Source of the DNA: Qipengyuania gaetbuli
GTDB taxonomy: Bacteria > Pseudomonadota > Alphaproteobacteria > Sphingomonadales > Sphingomonadaceae
Reading direction: 5' to 3'
Length of the DNA: 64,000 nucleotides
NCBI RefSeq assembly: GCF_020171365.1
Contig: NZ_JAIUZO010000002.1
Coordinates: 434,001 to 498,000 of the forward strand
The number at the start of each line of letters is the position of its first letter. Position 1 is the first letter of the stretch. The notes under the pieces were generated by a model. It had not been told where the DNA came from, did no database searches, and worked only from the letters and a program-made list of their open reading frames with translations. The position numbers and the translations under genes were made by a program. This document shows, one piece after another, positions 17,624 through 26,628 of the stretch.

Positions 17624-19039
17624 GTGTCGCAAGCCGAAATGATTTCGACCGAACCGGCCACCGGCAAGGAACTGTGGCGCGGCCGGATCGGCAATGTCGA
17701 ACAGGCCGTCGAAAAGGCCCTATCGGTCAGGGACAGCTGGGCGCGCGAACCGGTCGGCCAGCGCATCGAGCTGATGCGCCGCTTTGCGAACGAGGTCCGC
17801 AAGCAGGCCGAACCCTTCGCCGAACTGATCGCGCGCGAAAGCGGCAAGCCCCTGTGGGAAGCCAAGACCGAGGTCGAGGCCGTGATCGCCAAGGTCGAGA
17901 TCTCCAAGACCGCCTATGCCGAGCGGACCGGCCAGAAGAAGCTCAACAGCGCACTGCAGGGCACTGCCGCGTTGCGTCACAAGCCGCATGGCGTGATGGC
18001 CGTGCTCGGCCCCTACAATTTCCCCGCGCACCTGCCGAACGGACACATCGTCCCGGCGCTGATCGCGGGCAATGTCATCATCTTCAAGCCGAGCGAGAAG
18101 ACGCCGGCGGTGGGCGAATTCCTGGTCAAGTGCTTCAACGCCTCGGGCATTCCCGAAGGCGTGGTGCAGTGCCTCATCGGCGGGCCGGAAGAAGGCAAGG
18201 CGCTGGTCGAGCACGAGCATGTCGACGGCGTGCTGTTCACCGGCTCCGCGCGCGCAGGCATCGCGATCAACCGCAAGCTCGCCAGCAATCCGGCCAAGAT
18301 CGTGGCGCTGGAAATGGGCGGCAACAACCCGATCGTCATGCTCGACACGCCCAAAATCGACGATGCGGCGGCAACGATCATCCAGTCGGCCTTCACCACT
18401 GCCGGCCAGCGCTGCACGGCTGCGCGGCGCCTCGTGGTGGTCGACAGTATGTACGACAAGATCGTCCCTGCGGTTAAGCAGCTGGCGGAAAAGCTGATCG
18501 TCGACCAGCCCTTTGCCGATCCCCAGCCCTTCATGGGCTGCGTCATCGACAACCAGACCGCCGACCTCCTGTCCGAAAGCTTCGTCGCGCTGATCAGCCG
18601 CGGCGGCAAGCCGCTGATGCACATGAAGCGGCCGGACGAGAACCTGCCGTTCCTCTCGCCGTCGATCATCGATGCGACCGAGATGGCGGAACGCCCCGAT
18701 ATCGAGCTGTTCGGCCCGCTGCTGCAGGTCATCCGCGTGCCCGATTTCGATGCCGCCATCGCCGAGGCGAACAACACGCGTTACGGCCTCTCCGCCTCGC
18801 TGGTCGGGGGCAAGCCGGAAGATTTCGAGCGCTTCTGGTTCGAAGCGCGCGCGGGGATCCTCAACTGGAATCGCCCGACCAATGGTGCTTCATCCGCAGC
18901 GCCTTTCGGCGGCGTGGGCCTGTCGGGCAACCATCGCCCGGCCGCCTATTACGCGGCCGATTACTGCGCCTATCCGGTGGCGAGCACGGAAATGGACCAG
19001 CCGCGCGCCAGCATCGGCGTCGGCCTCAAGGACGGCTGA
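17624..19039 (+). CDS. astD: N-succinylglutamate 5-semialdehyde dehydrogenase
   Basis: A 471-residue aldehyde dehydrogenase of the AstD type, step four of the arginine succinyltransferase pathway, oxidising succinylglutamate semialdehyde with NAD+. Catalytic Cys264 (TAGQRCTAARR), Glu230 (ALEMGGNNP) and Asn132 (GPYNFPAHLPNGH) are present. The C-terminal NRPTNGASSAAPFGG segment is characteristic of AstD. It starts with GTG 17624 behind AGGAAGGGA. No astA, astB, astC or astE lies in this window, so the gene is detached from the rest of its pathway here. Confidence 0.9.
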   Translation: MSQAEMISTEPATGKELWRGRIGNVEQAVEKALSVRDSWAREPVGQRIELMRRFANEVRKQAEPFAELIARESGKPLWEAKTEVEAVIAKVEISKTAYAERTGQKKLNSALQGTAALRHKPHGVMAVLGPYNFPAHLPNGHIVPALIAGNVIIFKPSEKTPAVGEFLVKCFNASGIPEGVVQCLIGGPEEGKALVEHEHVDGVLFTGSARAGIAINRKLASNPAKIVALEMGGNNPIVMLDTPKIDDAAATIIQSAFTTAGQRCTAARRLVVVDSMYDKIVPAVKQLAEKLIVDQPFADPQPFMGCVIDNQTADLLSESFVALISRGGKPLMHMKRPDENLPFLSPSIIDATEMAERPDIELFGPLLQVIRVPDFDAAIAEANNTRYGLSASLVGGKPEDFERFWFEARAGILNWNRPTNGASSAAPFGGVGLSGNHRPAAYYAADYCAYPVASTEMDQPRASIGVGLKDG

Positions 19040-19049
19040 TAGCTGGCTC

Positions 19050-19775
19050 TCAGCGCTTGCTGGTGACGAGGTCGATTTCGGTGACCTCGCCCGGCAGGTC
19101 GCGGGCATAAACCACCATCGCACTGTTGCCCTTGGTGGCGGACAGCACGTTGTCGCCGCCCTTCACCACGTGTTCCACGCTGTAGCCCGCGTCATTGGCG
19201 CGGGTGACGTAGAAGGCCAGCACGTCGTTCTTCGGCACGCCGGTGCGGAAAGTGACAGCGCGCAGAGCGCAGGAGCGCTCGTCCGTGCCCGCTGCCTCTA
19301 CCGTGTTGCCACGCGGGTAGACGGGGAATTCGGCCGGCAGCTTGGCCGCCCAGGACGCGGAATAGCTGACCGCCTCGAAGCAATTGCCGCCATTGGCGGA
19401 CTGCATGGCGCGGGCCGCCTTCACCATGGCAGCCGTATCGGCGGCATCTTCGGACAGGCGGCGCGGCGTGGGCGCTGCGTCCATGTTGGCACTGCCGCCG
19501 ACGAGTTCCGCAGCGCGGGTGCGTGCAGCCTCGATCGCGCGGGGCGAGGTGTCGATCTTCGGCACGTTCTGGTTGCCGGTGCCCGACAGCGCGGCATTGG
19601 CTTCGCTGGTGCCGGCCATGTCGGGATCGGTGGCGAGATTGTCGCCCAGCGCAGCCTCGCTCGCCGCGTTCATGTCATCGCCGGCCTCGCCCGCATCTTC
19701 GCCGTTCTGGCAGGCGGCCAGCAGGGCGATCGGGGCAACGACCAAGGCGATCGGGGCGAAAGGGCGCAGTTTCAT
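19050..19775 (-). CDS. hypothetical lipoprotein
   Basis: A 241-residue protein with a lipoprotein signal peptide (lipobox LLAAC, Cys22). A low-complexity Asp/Glu/Ala/Asn region follows (25-75) and then a globular C-terminal half. That half has two cysteines (NGGNCFEAVSY and ERSCALRAV), suggesting a disulphide, and looks alpha/beta. ATG 19775 is preceded by GGAGATGCC as ribosome binding site. I do not recognise a named family. Likely outer- or inner-membrane anchored in the periplasm. Confidence 0.75.
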   Translation of the reverse strand: MKLRPFAPIALVVAPIALLAACQNGEDAGEAGDDMNAASEAALGDNLATDPDMAGTSEANAALSGTGNQNVPKIDTSPRAIEAARTRAAELVGGSANMDAAPTPRRLSEDAADTAAMVKAARAMQSANGGNCFEAVSYSASWAAKLPAEFPVYPRGNTVEAAGTDERSCALRAVTFRTGVPKNDVLAFYVTRANDAGYSVEHVVKGGDNVLSATKGNSAMVVYARDLPGEVTEIDLVTSKR

Positions 19776-19887
19776 TTCGGCATCTCCGGCACGTATTTGC
19801 CGCCGTAATGGCCGCGTGCGCACCAAAAAGCCATATGCGCCAGCAAGCTGCGCCATTGCGGGACAGGCAGGGACCGACACGTGAAAT

Positions 19888-19930
19888 GGGCGCCGCCCGC
19901 TCCTTCTTTGCGAGGAGGCGGACGGCGCCC
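19888..19930 (-). terminator. GC-rich hairpin between two envelope genes
   Basis: GGGCGCCG at 19888-19895 pairs with CGGCGCCC at 19923-19930, and an imperfect inner stem continues to a short loop near TTCTTTGCGA. It follows the glycine-zipper gene on the minus strand. There is no uridine run, so it may be a structured 3' end or a weak terminator. Confidence 0.45.
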
Positions 19931-19998
19931 GACACGACCCAGGAGGGATCGCGCTATCGGCCGCGGGTGGGCACGGCCGGTAGCTGGTTAAATTGGTA

Positions 19999-20484
19999 TC
20001 AGCCGCAGCGGGTGTTCGAGCGGTCGATGGTTCGGCCGAGCAGTGCGCCTGCCGCACCGCCGAGGATCGCGCCGAGGGTGCGATCGCCGCGACCGGCAAC
20101 TTCGTGGCCGATCAGCACGCCGACCCCTGCGCCGACCAGCAGGCCGGTGGTGCCGTTCTCGCGCTCGCAGTAATAGCGCCCGTCACGGCCGCGCCAGACG
20201 CGGGTGTCGCGGTAGACCGGCTGGCCGTAGTCGCGGTCGTAACCCATGTAATAGGGGCGCGCTTCGCGGTAGCTGCCGCGATAGTCGTCATACCGGTCAT
20301 GGTGATGGCGCTTCCAGTGCTTGCGCTTCTTGCTGTGTTCGTAGGTCATGTCGCCCGCGATGGAGGCGGCGTGGGCGTGGGACTGCGGCGCGGCATGGGC
20401 CGGGACAGCGGCCGATGCGGGCATGGACAGGGTCAGGCCGGTGGCGGCGATGGCCAGCGAAGCAGTCTTGAGAAGGTGTGCCAT
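19999..20484 (-). CDS. glycine-zipper 2TM domain protein, exported
   Basis: A 161-residue exported protein. A signal peptide ends near SMPASAAVPAHA. The middle (residues 48-95) is unusually rich in His, Lys, Arg, Tyr and Asp. The C-terminal 55 residues form a glycine zipper (GLLVGAGVGVLIGHEVAG and LGAILGGAAGALLGRTID). Such domains insert into or associate with the outer membrane in stress-related lipoproteins, although no lipobox is present here. Two cysteines (YYCERE and the penultimate Cys) could pair. Function is unknown; envelope integrity is a reasonable guess. Confidence 0.8.
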   Translation of the reverse strand: MAHLLKTASLAIAATGLTLSMPASAAVPAHAAPQSHAHAASIAGDMTYEHSKKRKHWKRHHHDRYDDYRGSYREARPYYMGYDRDYGQPVYRDTRVWRGRDGRYYCERENGTTGLLVGAGVGVLIGHEVAGRGDRTLGAILGGAAGALLGRTIDRSNTRCG

Positions 20485-20540
20485 AGTTTGTTTCCTTGGT
20501 CTTATCGGGCGGTCTTTTTCGACTCGGGGGCGTCGATGTC

Positions 20541-20568
20541 GTTCAGGAATACGCTTCGCATTCTGAAC
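20541..20568. promoter_or_regulatory. inverted repeat in divergent intergenic region
   Basis: GTTCAGGAAT (20541-20550) and ATTCTGAAC (20560-20568) form an inverted repeat with one bulged base. It lies in the 193-bp space between the divergent glycine-zipper gene and rarD. A second short one, CTGTC-N7-GACAG, is at 20583-20599. Either could be an operator or a leader hairpin; no clear promoter was found. Confidence 0.35.
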
Positions 20569-20677
20569 GATTTGCAACCGCGCTGTCAGCAAACGACAGT
20601 TTCGACGAGCCGTGCAGCTTTGCCGGACGAATTGAAGCTTGCGGCCCGGATGGGGCGCGCCTAGGCGCAAATCGTTC

Positions 20678-21580
20678 ATGGACACGACAGCATCAGACCA
20701 GCGCCGATCGGGGCTTTTGTCAGCCTTCAGCGCCTATCTGATCTGGGGTTTCCTGCCGCTTTACCTGATCCTGGTACGCGAGGTTCCGGCCTTCGAATTC
20801 GTCGGCTGGCGCATCCTGTGGACGCTGCCGTTGTGCCTCGTGATCGTGGCCGCGCGCAAGCAGATCGACCAGCTCGTGCGCGCCTTTGCCACGCCCAAGG
20901 TCATGCTGCTGCTGCTCGCCAGTGCCACGCTGATCGCGGTCAACTGGGTGGTCTATGTCTGGGCGATCCAGCAGGGCAATGTCTACGCGGCCAGCCTCGG
21001 CTATTACATCAACCCGCTGGTGAACGTCCTGCTCGGCACGCTGGTGCTGGGCGAACGGCTGTCACGTGCGCAGTGGATCGCGGTGGGCCTTGCGGCCGTG
21101 GGCGTATCGCTTTTGCTCGCAGGCGCGCTGACGACGCTGTGGATCAGCCTGACCCTGGCGCTCAGCTTCGGGACCTACGGCCTCATCCGCAAGCAGGTGG
21201 ACGTGGGCGCTCTGCCCGGCCTGACCATCGAATCCATCCTGCTGACCGTGCCTGCTGCCGGAGTCGCCTGGTATTACGCCGGAACGCCCGCGGGCTCGTC
21301 CTTCACGCAGAGCTACGGCCTTGCCGCCGCCATCATGCTGGGCGGCGCGCTGACCGCATTCCCGCTGCTGCTGTTCGCCATCGCCGCGCGCAAGCTGCCC
21401 TATTCGACACTTGGCTTCATCCAGTTCCTGGCGCCCAGCATCGTCTTCGTGCTGGGCCTCACCGTCTTCGGAGAGCAGCTGAAACCCGCGCAGGCCGCCT
21501 GTTTCGCCTGCATCTGGGCGGCAGCGGCAATCTTCGTCTGGGACCTGTGGTCGCGTTCTAGGACGCCAGCCGCCAGCTGA
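20678..21580 (+). CDS. rarD: EamA family transporter RarD
   Basis: A 300-residue inner-membrane protein of the drug/metabolite transporter superfamily with ten predicted helices and two EamA repeats. The start ([34 protein letters not shown]) and [26 protein letters not shown] are typical of RarD, once linked to chloramphenicol sensitivity; its natural substrate is uncertain. ATG 20678 is chosen over an upstream start at 20639. Its 3' end overlaps the convergent pyrC by 23 bases. Confidence 0.92.
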   Translation: MDTTASDQRRSGLLSAFSAYLIWGFLPLYLILVREVPAFEFVGWRILWTLPLCLVIVAARKQIDQLVRAFATPKVMLLLLASATLIAVNWVVYVWAIQQGNVYAASLGYYINPLVNVLLGTLVLGERLSRAQWIAVGLAAVGVSLLLAGALTTLWISLTLALSFGTYGLIRKQVDVGALPGLTIESILLTVPAAGVAWYYAGTPAGSSFTQSYGLAAAIMLGGALTAFPLLLFAIAARKLPYSTLGFIQFLAPSIVFVLGLTVFGEQLKPAQAACFACIWAAAAIFVWDLWSRSRTPAAS

Positions 21581-22595
21581 GCGTTTCGCCCGCGTGGAAC
21601 GGCACGATGGCCGCGCCGCCGCCATCGACTTCTGCCGGGACTTCGACCGGGGCCTTTTCCAGCGTCACCGTGCCTTCGTTCACCGGCAGGCCGTAGAAAG
21701 CCGGACCGTTGAGGCTGGCAAAGCCCTCGAACCGGTCGAGCGCGCCTTCCTCGTCGAACACGGTGAGATAGCTTTCCAGCGCATAGGGCGCGTTGAAAAT
21801 GCCTGCACAGCCGCAGTCGCTTTCCTTGGCGCCGCGATGGTGCGGCGCGCTGTCCGTGCCGAGGAAATACTTGGCCGAACCGCCGGTTGCCGCCTTGCGC
21901 AGCGCCAGCCGGTGTTCCTCGCGCTTGGCGACGGGCAGGCAGTACATGTGCGGGCGGATACCGCCCACCAGCATGGCATTGCGGTTGATGTGCAGGTGCT
22001 GCGGCGTGATGGTCGCTGCGATGTTCGAGCCCGAGGCATCGACGAATTCCACTGCCTGGCGCGTGGTGATGTGCTCGAAGATCACCTTCAGTTCGGGCAG
22101 GCGTTCGACCAGCGGCTGGAGCACGCGCTCGATGAACACGGCCTCGCGGTCGAAGATATCGATATCGGCATGGGTGACCTCGCCGTGGACGCACAGCGGC
22201 ATCCCGATTTCGGCCATCTTTTCCAGCACGCCTGCAATGTTCGCGATGTCGGTCACGCCGTGCGCGGAATTGGTCGTCGCGCCCGCCGGATAGAGCTTGG
22301 CCGCGGTCAGCACGCCATCGGCGAAACCGGCGGCCAGGTCGCCTGCATCGATATTGTCGGTGAGATAGGCGGTCATCAACGGGGTGAAGTTCACCCCTTC
22401 CGGCACCGCGCCCAGAATGCGCTCGCGATAGGCGGCGGCCAGCGCAGTGGTCGTCACCGGCGGCGAGAGGTTCGGCATCACGATCGCGCGGGCGAACTGG
22501 CGCGCGGTATGCGGCACGACGGCGCGCATCGTGTCGCCATCGCGGAAGTGGAGATGCCAGTCGTCGGGGCGGCGGATTGTCAGCGATTCGACCAT
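21558..22595 (-). CDS. pyrC: dihydroorotase, class II
   Basis: A 345-residue zinc amidohydrolase that cyclises carbamoyl-aspartate to dihydroorotate in pyrimidine synthesis. The metal site is complete: His14 and His16 ([10 protein letters not shown]), the carboxylated Lys100 ([10 protein letters not shown]), later histidines in CVHGEVTH and FEHITT, and the aspartate in FLGTDSAPH. This is the compact E. coli-like PyrC. ATG 22595 was chosen as the family start. The next pyrimidine gene, pyrE, is far away at 38806. Confidence 0.95.
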   Translation of the reverse strand: MVESLTIRRPDDWHLHFRDGDTMRAVVPHTARQFARAIVMPNLSPPVTTTALAAAYRERILGAVPEGVNFTPLMTAYLTDNIDAGDLAAGFADGVLTAAKLYPAGATTNSAHGVTDIANIAGVLEKMAEIGMPLCVHGEVTHADIDIFDREAVFIERVLQPLVERLPELKVIFEHITTRQAVEFVDASGSNIAATITPQHLHINRNAMLVGGIRPHMYCLPVAKREEHRLALRKAATGGSAKYFLGTDSAPHHRGAKESDCGCAGIFNAPYALESYLTVFDEEGALDRFEGFASLNGPAFYGLPVNEGTVTLEKAPVEVPAEVDGGGAAIVPFHAGETLSWRLAS

Positions 22596-22633
22596 GCGGT
22601 TGCCTATGCCGCCGGGCGACCTATCTGTCACCC

Positions 22634-23374
22634 ATGACCGCAAGCCGCCTGTTCGATCGCACCCTCGTCCGCCTCACCCCGCGTGAGGAAGGAGAGGATG
22701 TTGCCGCCTTCCTGCAAGGGCTGCTGACCAATGACGTGACCAAGGCCCTGCCGGTCTATGCCGCGCTGCTCACCCCGCAGGGCAAGACCCTGTTCGACAT
22801 GTTCGTCTGGCCTGCCGCCGACGGCCAGTTGCTGCTCGATTGCGAGGCCGCGTTGGCAGAGGAACTGGTGAAACGCCTCTCGCTCTACCGCCTGCGCCGC
22901 AAGATCGACATTGCGGTCGATCCCGGCCTCGGCGTGCACTGGCAGAAGGAAGCGGGCGATGGCGGCGCCGCCGACCCGCGCCTCGCCTCGCTCGGCCAGC
23001 GCTGGATTGCTCCTGTCAGCGACAGCGACGAAGCGGCGGACGATGCCTACCGCGCCCACCGCCTTGCCCTCGGCGTTCCAGAAGGGCGCGCGGAGCTGGG
23101 GGATATCCTGTGGCTGGAGACCAATGCGGTCGAGCTGAACGGCGTCGCTTTCGACAAGGGCTGCTACATCGGGCAGGAAAACACCGCGCGCATGAACTGG
23201 CGCAGCAAGGTCAACCGCCGGCTGGTGGTGGTGGCGCTGGAGCTTTCCGAGGAAAAGCGCCGCAAGGTCGGGCATGAGGATCTCGGCCTTGCCATCGACC
23301 ACTTGCGGGTGAGCGATATCGAACCGGAACTGGCACCCGAATGGATGCGCAGCGCGCTTACCCCTTCGGAGTGA
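22634..23374 (+). CDS. ygfZ: folate-binding YgfZ/IBA57-like protein
   Basis: A 246-residue protein of the GcvT-like YgfZ family, which uses folate to help mature or repair certain iron-sulphur enzymes. The family motif KGCYIGQE with its essential cysteine is present, followed by [15 protein letters not shown]. The N terminus ([29 protein letters not shown] region) is typical. ATG 22634 is chosen. It diverges from pyrC and overlaps the convergent TetR gene by 17 bases at the 3' end. Confidence 0.92.
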   Translation: MTASRLFDRTLVRLTPREEGEDVAAFLQGLLTNDVTKALPVYAALLTPQGKTLFDMFVWPAADGQLLLDCEAALAEELVKRLSLYRLRRKIDIAVDPGLGVHWQKEAGDGGAADPRLASLGQRWIAPVSDSDEAADDAYRAHRLALGVPEGRAELGDILWLETNAVELNGVAFDKGCYIGQENTARMNWRSKVNRRLVVVALELSEEKRRKVGHEDLGLAIDHLRVSDIEPELAPEWMRSALTPSE

Positions 23375-23957
23375 CGGTTTCGAGCGAGCGGACGAGCATC
23401 CGCTCGGCACGGTCGCGGGCAGCCGTTTCGGGCAGGCCGAGCGAACGCGACAGCGCGCTGCCGATCAGCGCATCGCCCATCGCCATCAGGACCAGCGCGA
23501 GCGTTTCCTCGTGAACCTGCGTCGGCGAACCGCCGTGCACGGCCTCTTCGGGGGCGATCTCGTCGACCAGCTCGTGGATGGTCTCCACGATGGGTGTCAG
23601 CGCGTCTTCATTGCCAGTCAGGATCATCCAGCTGGCAAGCGCGCCGGCCCCTTCCTTGTCGAAGGCGTCGAAGGCGAGATCCACCACTTCGCGCGGATGG
23701 CCCAGCCCTGCGCGACTGGCGCGAACGGCATCGGCGATGGTCGCGCAGACCGCTTCGGCAAGGTGGCCCGCCAGCGCCTTCTGCAGGCCTGCGGCAGAGC
23801 CGAAGTGGTGCAGCAGGTTCGCATGCGTGCGCCCGATCCGCGTCGCCACGGCCTTGAGCGTGACCGATTGCGGCCCGGTTTCGATCAGCAGCGAGCGCGC
23901 CGCTTCGAGAGCTGCGAGCCGCGATTCCTCGGGCGAAAGACGTTTCCTGGTGGCCAT
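23358..23957 (-). CDS. TetR/AcrR family transcriptional regulator
   Basis: A 199-residue one-component repressor. The N-terminal HTH covers residues 15-65, with TLKAVATRIGRTHANLLHHFGS as the helix-turn-helix. The C-terminal ligand domain is variable. It is divergent from the PF10118 gene at 24073, and two palindromes sit in the 115-bp space between them, so regulation of both genes is likely (inference). ATG 23957 was taken; an upstream in-frame ATG at 24020 would lie inside the operator region. Confidence 0.9.
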   Translation of the reverse strand: MATRKRLSPEESRLAALEAARSLLIETGPQSVTLKAVATRIGRTHANLLHHFGSAAGLQKALAGHLAEAVCATIADAVRASRAGLGHPREVVDLAFDAFDKEGAGALASWMILTGNEDALTPIVETIHELVDEIAPEEAVHGGSPTQVHEETLALVLMAMGDALIGSALSRSLGLPETAARDRAERMLVRSLETVTPKG

Positions 23958-24013
23958 TGCCCCGAAGCGGTAAACCATTGCGGCGGGCAGGGGAAGCGCT
24001 CCGGCACGCCTTA

Positions 24014-24055
24014 TTGACATCTGTGTCAGTATCGCTTACTTACACTGATGTAAGT
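24014..24055. promoter_or_regulatory. paired palindromic operator for TetR regulator
   Basis: Two perfect inverted repeats: TGACA-TCTG-TGTCA at 24015-24028 and ACTTACA-CTGA-TGTAAGT at 24038-24055. The first overlaps a consensus -35 TTGACA (24014-24019) pointing at the PF10118 gene. I see no strong -10 at the proper distance. Palindromes of the second form are typical for TetR dimers. Repression of the downstream gene by the adjacent TetR protein is inferred. Confidence 0.7.
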
Positions 24056-24072
24056 TAATCACGGAGCAGGAC

Positions 24073-24951
24073 ATGAACGCCCCCCTCCCCATCGATACCG
24101 CCACCGCCCGCACAGCGCCGACGCCCGAAGACCTCACCATCACGGTGCGTGACGAGCGTTTCAACCGCGGCACCACGCCGCGCCGCTGGTGGGCCGGTGA
24201 GCCCTTCGGCACCGCCTGGCACAATGCCTTGTCGGCAACCTTCCCGCGCGGCGAGGCTTTCTTCATCGAGGCAGTGAAGGCCCACCGCGAAGGCGCCGAT
24301 CCCAAGCTCGAGGCCGAAATCCGCGCCTTCGTGAAGCAGGAGATCAACCACACGCGCGAGCACATCGCCTTCAATCGCCTCGCCGAAGACGCCGGCTACG
24401 ACATCAAGGCGATCGACCAGCGCGTGGCCGAACTGCTGGCGCTCACCAAGGACCGCCCGGCCATTGCCAACCTCGCCGTCACCATGGCGCTGGAACACTA
24501 CACCGCGATGATGGCGGCCGAATTCCTCGCCAATCCCCAGCATTTCAAGGACGCCGATCCGGAAGTGCGCGACATGTGGCGCTGGCACGCAGCCGAAGAG
24601 ATCGAGCACAAGGGCGTCGCCTACGACACCTGGAACCACGCGACGAAGGACTGGACGCCGTTCCGCCGCTGGAAGGTGCGCAGCCTCGTCATGCTGACCG
24701 TCACCGCGCGCTTCTTCAAGAACCGCTGGGTCGATTCGCTGAACCTGCTCGAACAGGACGGCATCACCGGCTGGAAGGCCAAGTGGGGCCTGTTCAAGTA
24801 CCTCACCGTCTCGCCGGGCGTGGTCCGCCGGATCTTCCCGGCATGGCTCGCCTATTTCAAGCCGGGCTTCCACCCGTGGGATCACGACGACCGCCACCTC
24901 ATCAACCTCTACGAGGGCGAGTTCGAGGACGCGCTGCTCCCCGCCGAGTAA
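24073..24951 (+). CDS. PF10118 family metal-dependent hydrolase-like protein
   Basis: A 292-residue protein of the family annotated as predicted metal-dependent hydrolase (PF10118). The likely fold is a ferritin-like helical bundle with metal ligands in QEINHTREHIAFN, ALEHYTAMMAAEF and WHAAEEIEHKGVAYD, each an ExxH- or E-type segment. This pattern fits a diiron centre better than a classic hydrolase. Members are often next to TetR regulators and fatty-acid or hydrocarbon genes. GGAG just upstream of ATG 24073 serves as ribosome binding site. The gene ends shortly before a strong terminator. Confidence 0.85.
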   Translation: MNAPLPIDTATARTAPTPEDLTITVRDERFNRGTTPRRWWAGEPFGTAWHNALSATFPRGEAFFIEAVKAHREGADPKLEAEIRAFVKQEINHTREHIAFNRLAEDAGYDIKAIDQRVAELLALTKDRPAIANLAVTMALEHYTAMMAAEFLANPQHFKDADPEVRDMWRWHAAEEIEHKGVAYDTWNHATKDWTPFRRWKVRSLVMLTVTARFFKNRWVDSLNLLEQDGITGWKAKWGLFKYLTVSPGVVRRIFPAWLAYFKPGFHPWDHDDRHLINLYEGEFEDALLPAE

Positions 24952-24970
24952 GCTTTCCGGACCGGAAACG

Positions 24971-25007
24971 AAAAAAGGCCCCGCGAGCGTATCGCGGGGC
25001 CTTTTTT
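24971..25007. terminator. bidirectional rho-independent terminator
   Basis: A perfect 16-bp stem, AAAAAAGGCCCCGCGA (24971-24986) against its complement (24992-25007), with loop GCGTA. The A-run and T-run make it work in both directions. It sits between the convergent PF10118 and acetyltransferase genes, just after the first and 4 bp from the stop of the second. Confidence 0.93.
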
Positions 25008-25010
25008 CTG

Positions 25011-25550
25011 TCAGGCCGCCATCGGCGGGACGAGGTCGTCTGCGGCAAGCTCGAGGCTGTAGAGCGCGCAGTCCACGTCCTGTCCCCTTGCGCAGCTGTG
25101 CCGCTTGGCCACCTTGCCCGTAGGCCGGAAGCCGAGCTTGCGCAGCACCTTGCCCGATGCGGGATTGTCGAGGAAGTGCCCTGCCTCGAGCCGCTCGTAG
25201 CCAAGCAGTCGGGCGATCTCGATCAGGCCGCGCCCGGCTTCGGTGGCATAGCCCTTCCCCCAATAGGGGCGGGCGATCCAGTAGCCGAGTTCGATGCCGG
25301 TGTCGGTTTCGCCGAAGCCGATCGACCCGATGATCCGCGAGCCGTCATCGCCCGGCAGGGTCATCAGGAAGTTCGGGACACGCGGGTCCTGCTCGCGCTT
25401 GACGAATTCACGCGCATGTTCGGGGAGATAGGGCCACGGCGCGCGAGCAAGATTGCGGACCACGCCCTGGTCGGCAATGCCGCCGAACAGCGCGTCTGCA
25501 TCTTCGGGCCATGCGGGCCGCAACAGCAGCCTCTGCGTGATATGGAACAT
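25011..25550 (-). CDS. GNAT family N-acetyltransferase (RimJ/RimL-like)
   Basis: A 179-residue acetyltransferase using acetyl-CoA. Typical features are RLLLRPAWPEDADALF at the start, the IELGYWIARPYWGKGYATEA segment forming the CoA pyrophosphate loop, and HFLDNPASGKVLRKLGF, the NxxSxxxxxKxGF motif of RimJ/RimL-like enzymes. The acceptor is unknown (protein N termini, amino acids or a drug). ATG 25550 is chosen. It converges on the PF10118 gene across the shared terminator. Confidence 0.9.
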   Translation of the reverse strand: MFHITQRLLLRPAWPEDADALFGGIADQGVVRNLARAPWPYLPEHAREFVKREQDPRVPNFLMTLPGDDGSRIIGSIGFGETDTGIELGYWIARPYWGKGYATEAGRGLIEIARLLGYERLEAGHFLDNPASGKVLRKLGFRPTGKVAKRHSCARGQDVDCALYSLELAADDLVPPMAA

Positions 25551-25657
25551 CGGTATTCTCCCCGTATCTCCACGCTCCGGGCTCCTAGGCCGGACGCGTG
25601 ACAATTGCGTGATGGCGAAAGGATATTTCGCCGCGAAATCGAAGAGGGAGAAACGAC

Positions 25658-25690
25658 AAGAGGGAGACGGGTCGGCCCCATCTCCCTCTT
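25658..25690 (-). terminator. putative terminator of rplU-rpmA
   Basis: AAGAGGGAGA (25658-25667) and TCTCCCTCTT (25681-25690) form a 10-bp stem that closes further through GGG/CCC. It lies about 70 bases downstream of the rpmA stop on the minus strand. A second copy of GAAGAGGGAG at 25641-25650 lies next to it. The uridine tract is weak. Confidence 0.5.
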
Positions 25691-25757
25691 CGTCTGCCGG
25701 ATCGTTAGCCAGGCTGGGACCGTCCCGTTTGGACGATCCCGTTATCGGAACGTCCGG

Positions 25758-26027
25758 TTATTCGGCTGCTTCCGCCATCGCATCGACCGATACGTATTTG
25801 CGGCCGAGCTTGCCCGAGTGGAATCGGACGACGCCATCGGTCAGCGCGAACAGCGTGTGGTCCTTGCCCATGCCGACGTTGACGGCCGGGTAGAACTTGG
25901 TGCCGCGCTGGCGCACGATAATGTTGCCAGCGACCACGGACTGGCTGCCGAACTTCTTCACGCCAAGACGACGACCGGCCGAATCACGACCGTTACGCGA
26001 CGAACCGCCTGCTTTTTTATGTGCCAT
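25758..26027 (-). CDS. rpmA: 50S ribosomal protein L27
   Basis: An 89-residue bL27 protein at the peptidyl-transferase centre. The N terminus [16 protein letters not shown] is the standard flexible tail reaching the tRNA acceptor ends, without the cleaved Firmicutes extension. [19 protein letters not shown] and the [18 protein letters not shown] core follow. It is 12 bp downstream of rplU in the usual rplU-rpmA order. The C terminus carries a short acidic Ala/Glu tail. Confidence 0.98.
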   Translation of the reverse strand: MAHKKAGGSSRNGRDSAGRRLGVKKFGSQSVVAGNIIVRQRGTKFYPAVNVGMGKDHTLFALTDGVVRFHSGKLGRKYVSVDAMAEAAE

Positions 26028-26039
26028 GGTCCGGGCTCC

Positions 26040-26534
26040 TTACTTCTTGGCTTCGGTCTTCTTGGCAGCCGCCTTCTTGGCGGGAGCCTTCTTGGTTGCA
26101 GCAGCCTTGGCCGGTGCAGCCTTCTTCGCCTTGGGCGCAGCCTTCTCTTCCGAAGTGTCCTTCTTCGGAGCGGCCTTCTTGGTTTCGGCCTTCGGAGCGG
26201 CTTCCTTCTTGGGAGCAGCCTTCTTCTCGGCCTTCGAATCGCCAACCGCAGTGATGCGCAGGAGAGTCATCTGCTGGCGATGACCGTTCTTGCGGCGGTA
26301 GTTGTGACGACGACGCTTCTTGAAGACGACGACCTTTTCGCTCTTCGCCTGCGCGATGATCTCGGCCGAAACGGTCACCTTGCCGGCGTCCGAAAGCTTG
26401 TCGCCTTCGCCTGCGAGCAGGACGTCGCCCAGCGTGATGGTGTCACCGGCTTCGCCAGCCAGCTTCTCAACCGCGATCTTGTCTCCGGCGGCAACCCGGT
26501 ATTGCTTGCCGCCCGTGCGCACTACTGCGAACAT
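26040..26534 (-). CDS. rplU: 50S ribosomal protein L21 with Lys/Ala/Pro-rich tail
   Basis: A 164-residue bL21 protein. Residues 1-100 are a standard L21 domain: [42 protein letters not shown] and the closing TLLRITAV. From about residue 104 to 164 it carries a basic tail built from repeats of the kind AAPKK and KKAAP, like a histone H1 tail. L21 is normally about 100-105 residues, so the tail is an addition; disorder and RNA binding are likely. It is cotranscribed with rpmA. Confidence 0.96.
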   Translation of the reverse strand: MFAVVRTGGKQYRVAAGDKIAVEKLAGEAGDTITLGDVLLAGEGDKLSDAGKVTVSAEIIAQAKSEKVVVFKKRRRHNYRRKNGHRQQMTLLRITAVGDSKAEKKAAPKKEAAPKAETKKAAPKKDTSEEKAAPKAKKAAPAKAAATKKAPAKKAAAKKTEAKK

Positions 26535-26628
26535 GGTCGTTATCTCTCGTTCAAATTGCTGTGCCGCATCCTTGCGAATCTACGGCGCACCCGTCGACCC
26601 ACCTAGGGCGGGCCCGGAAAGAAGCGTG

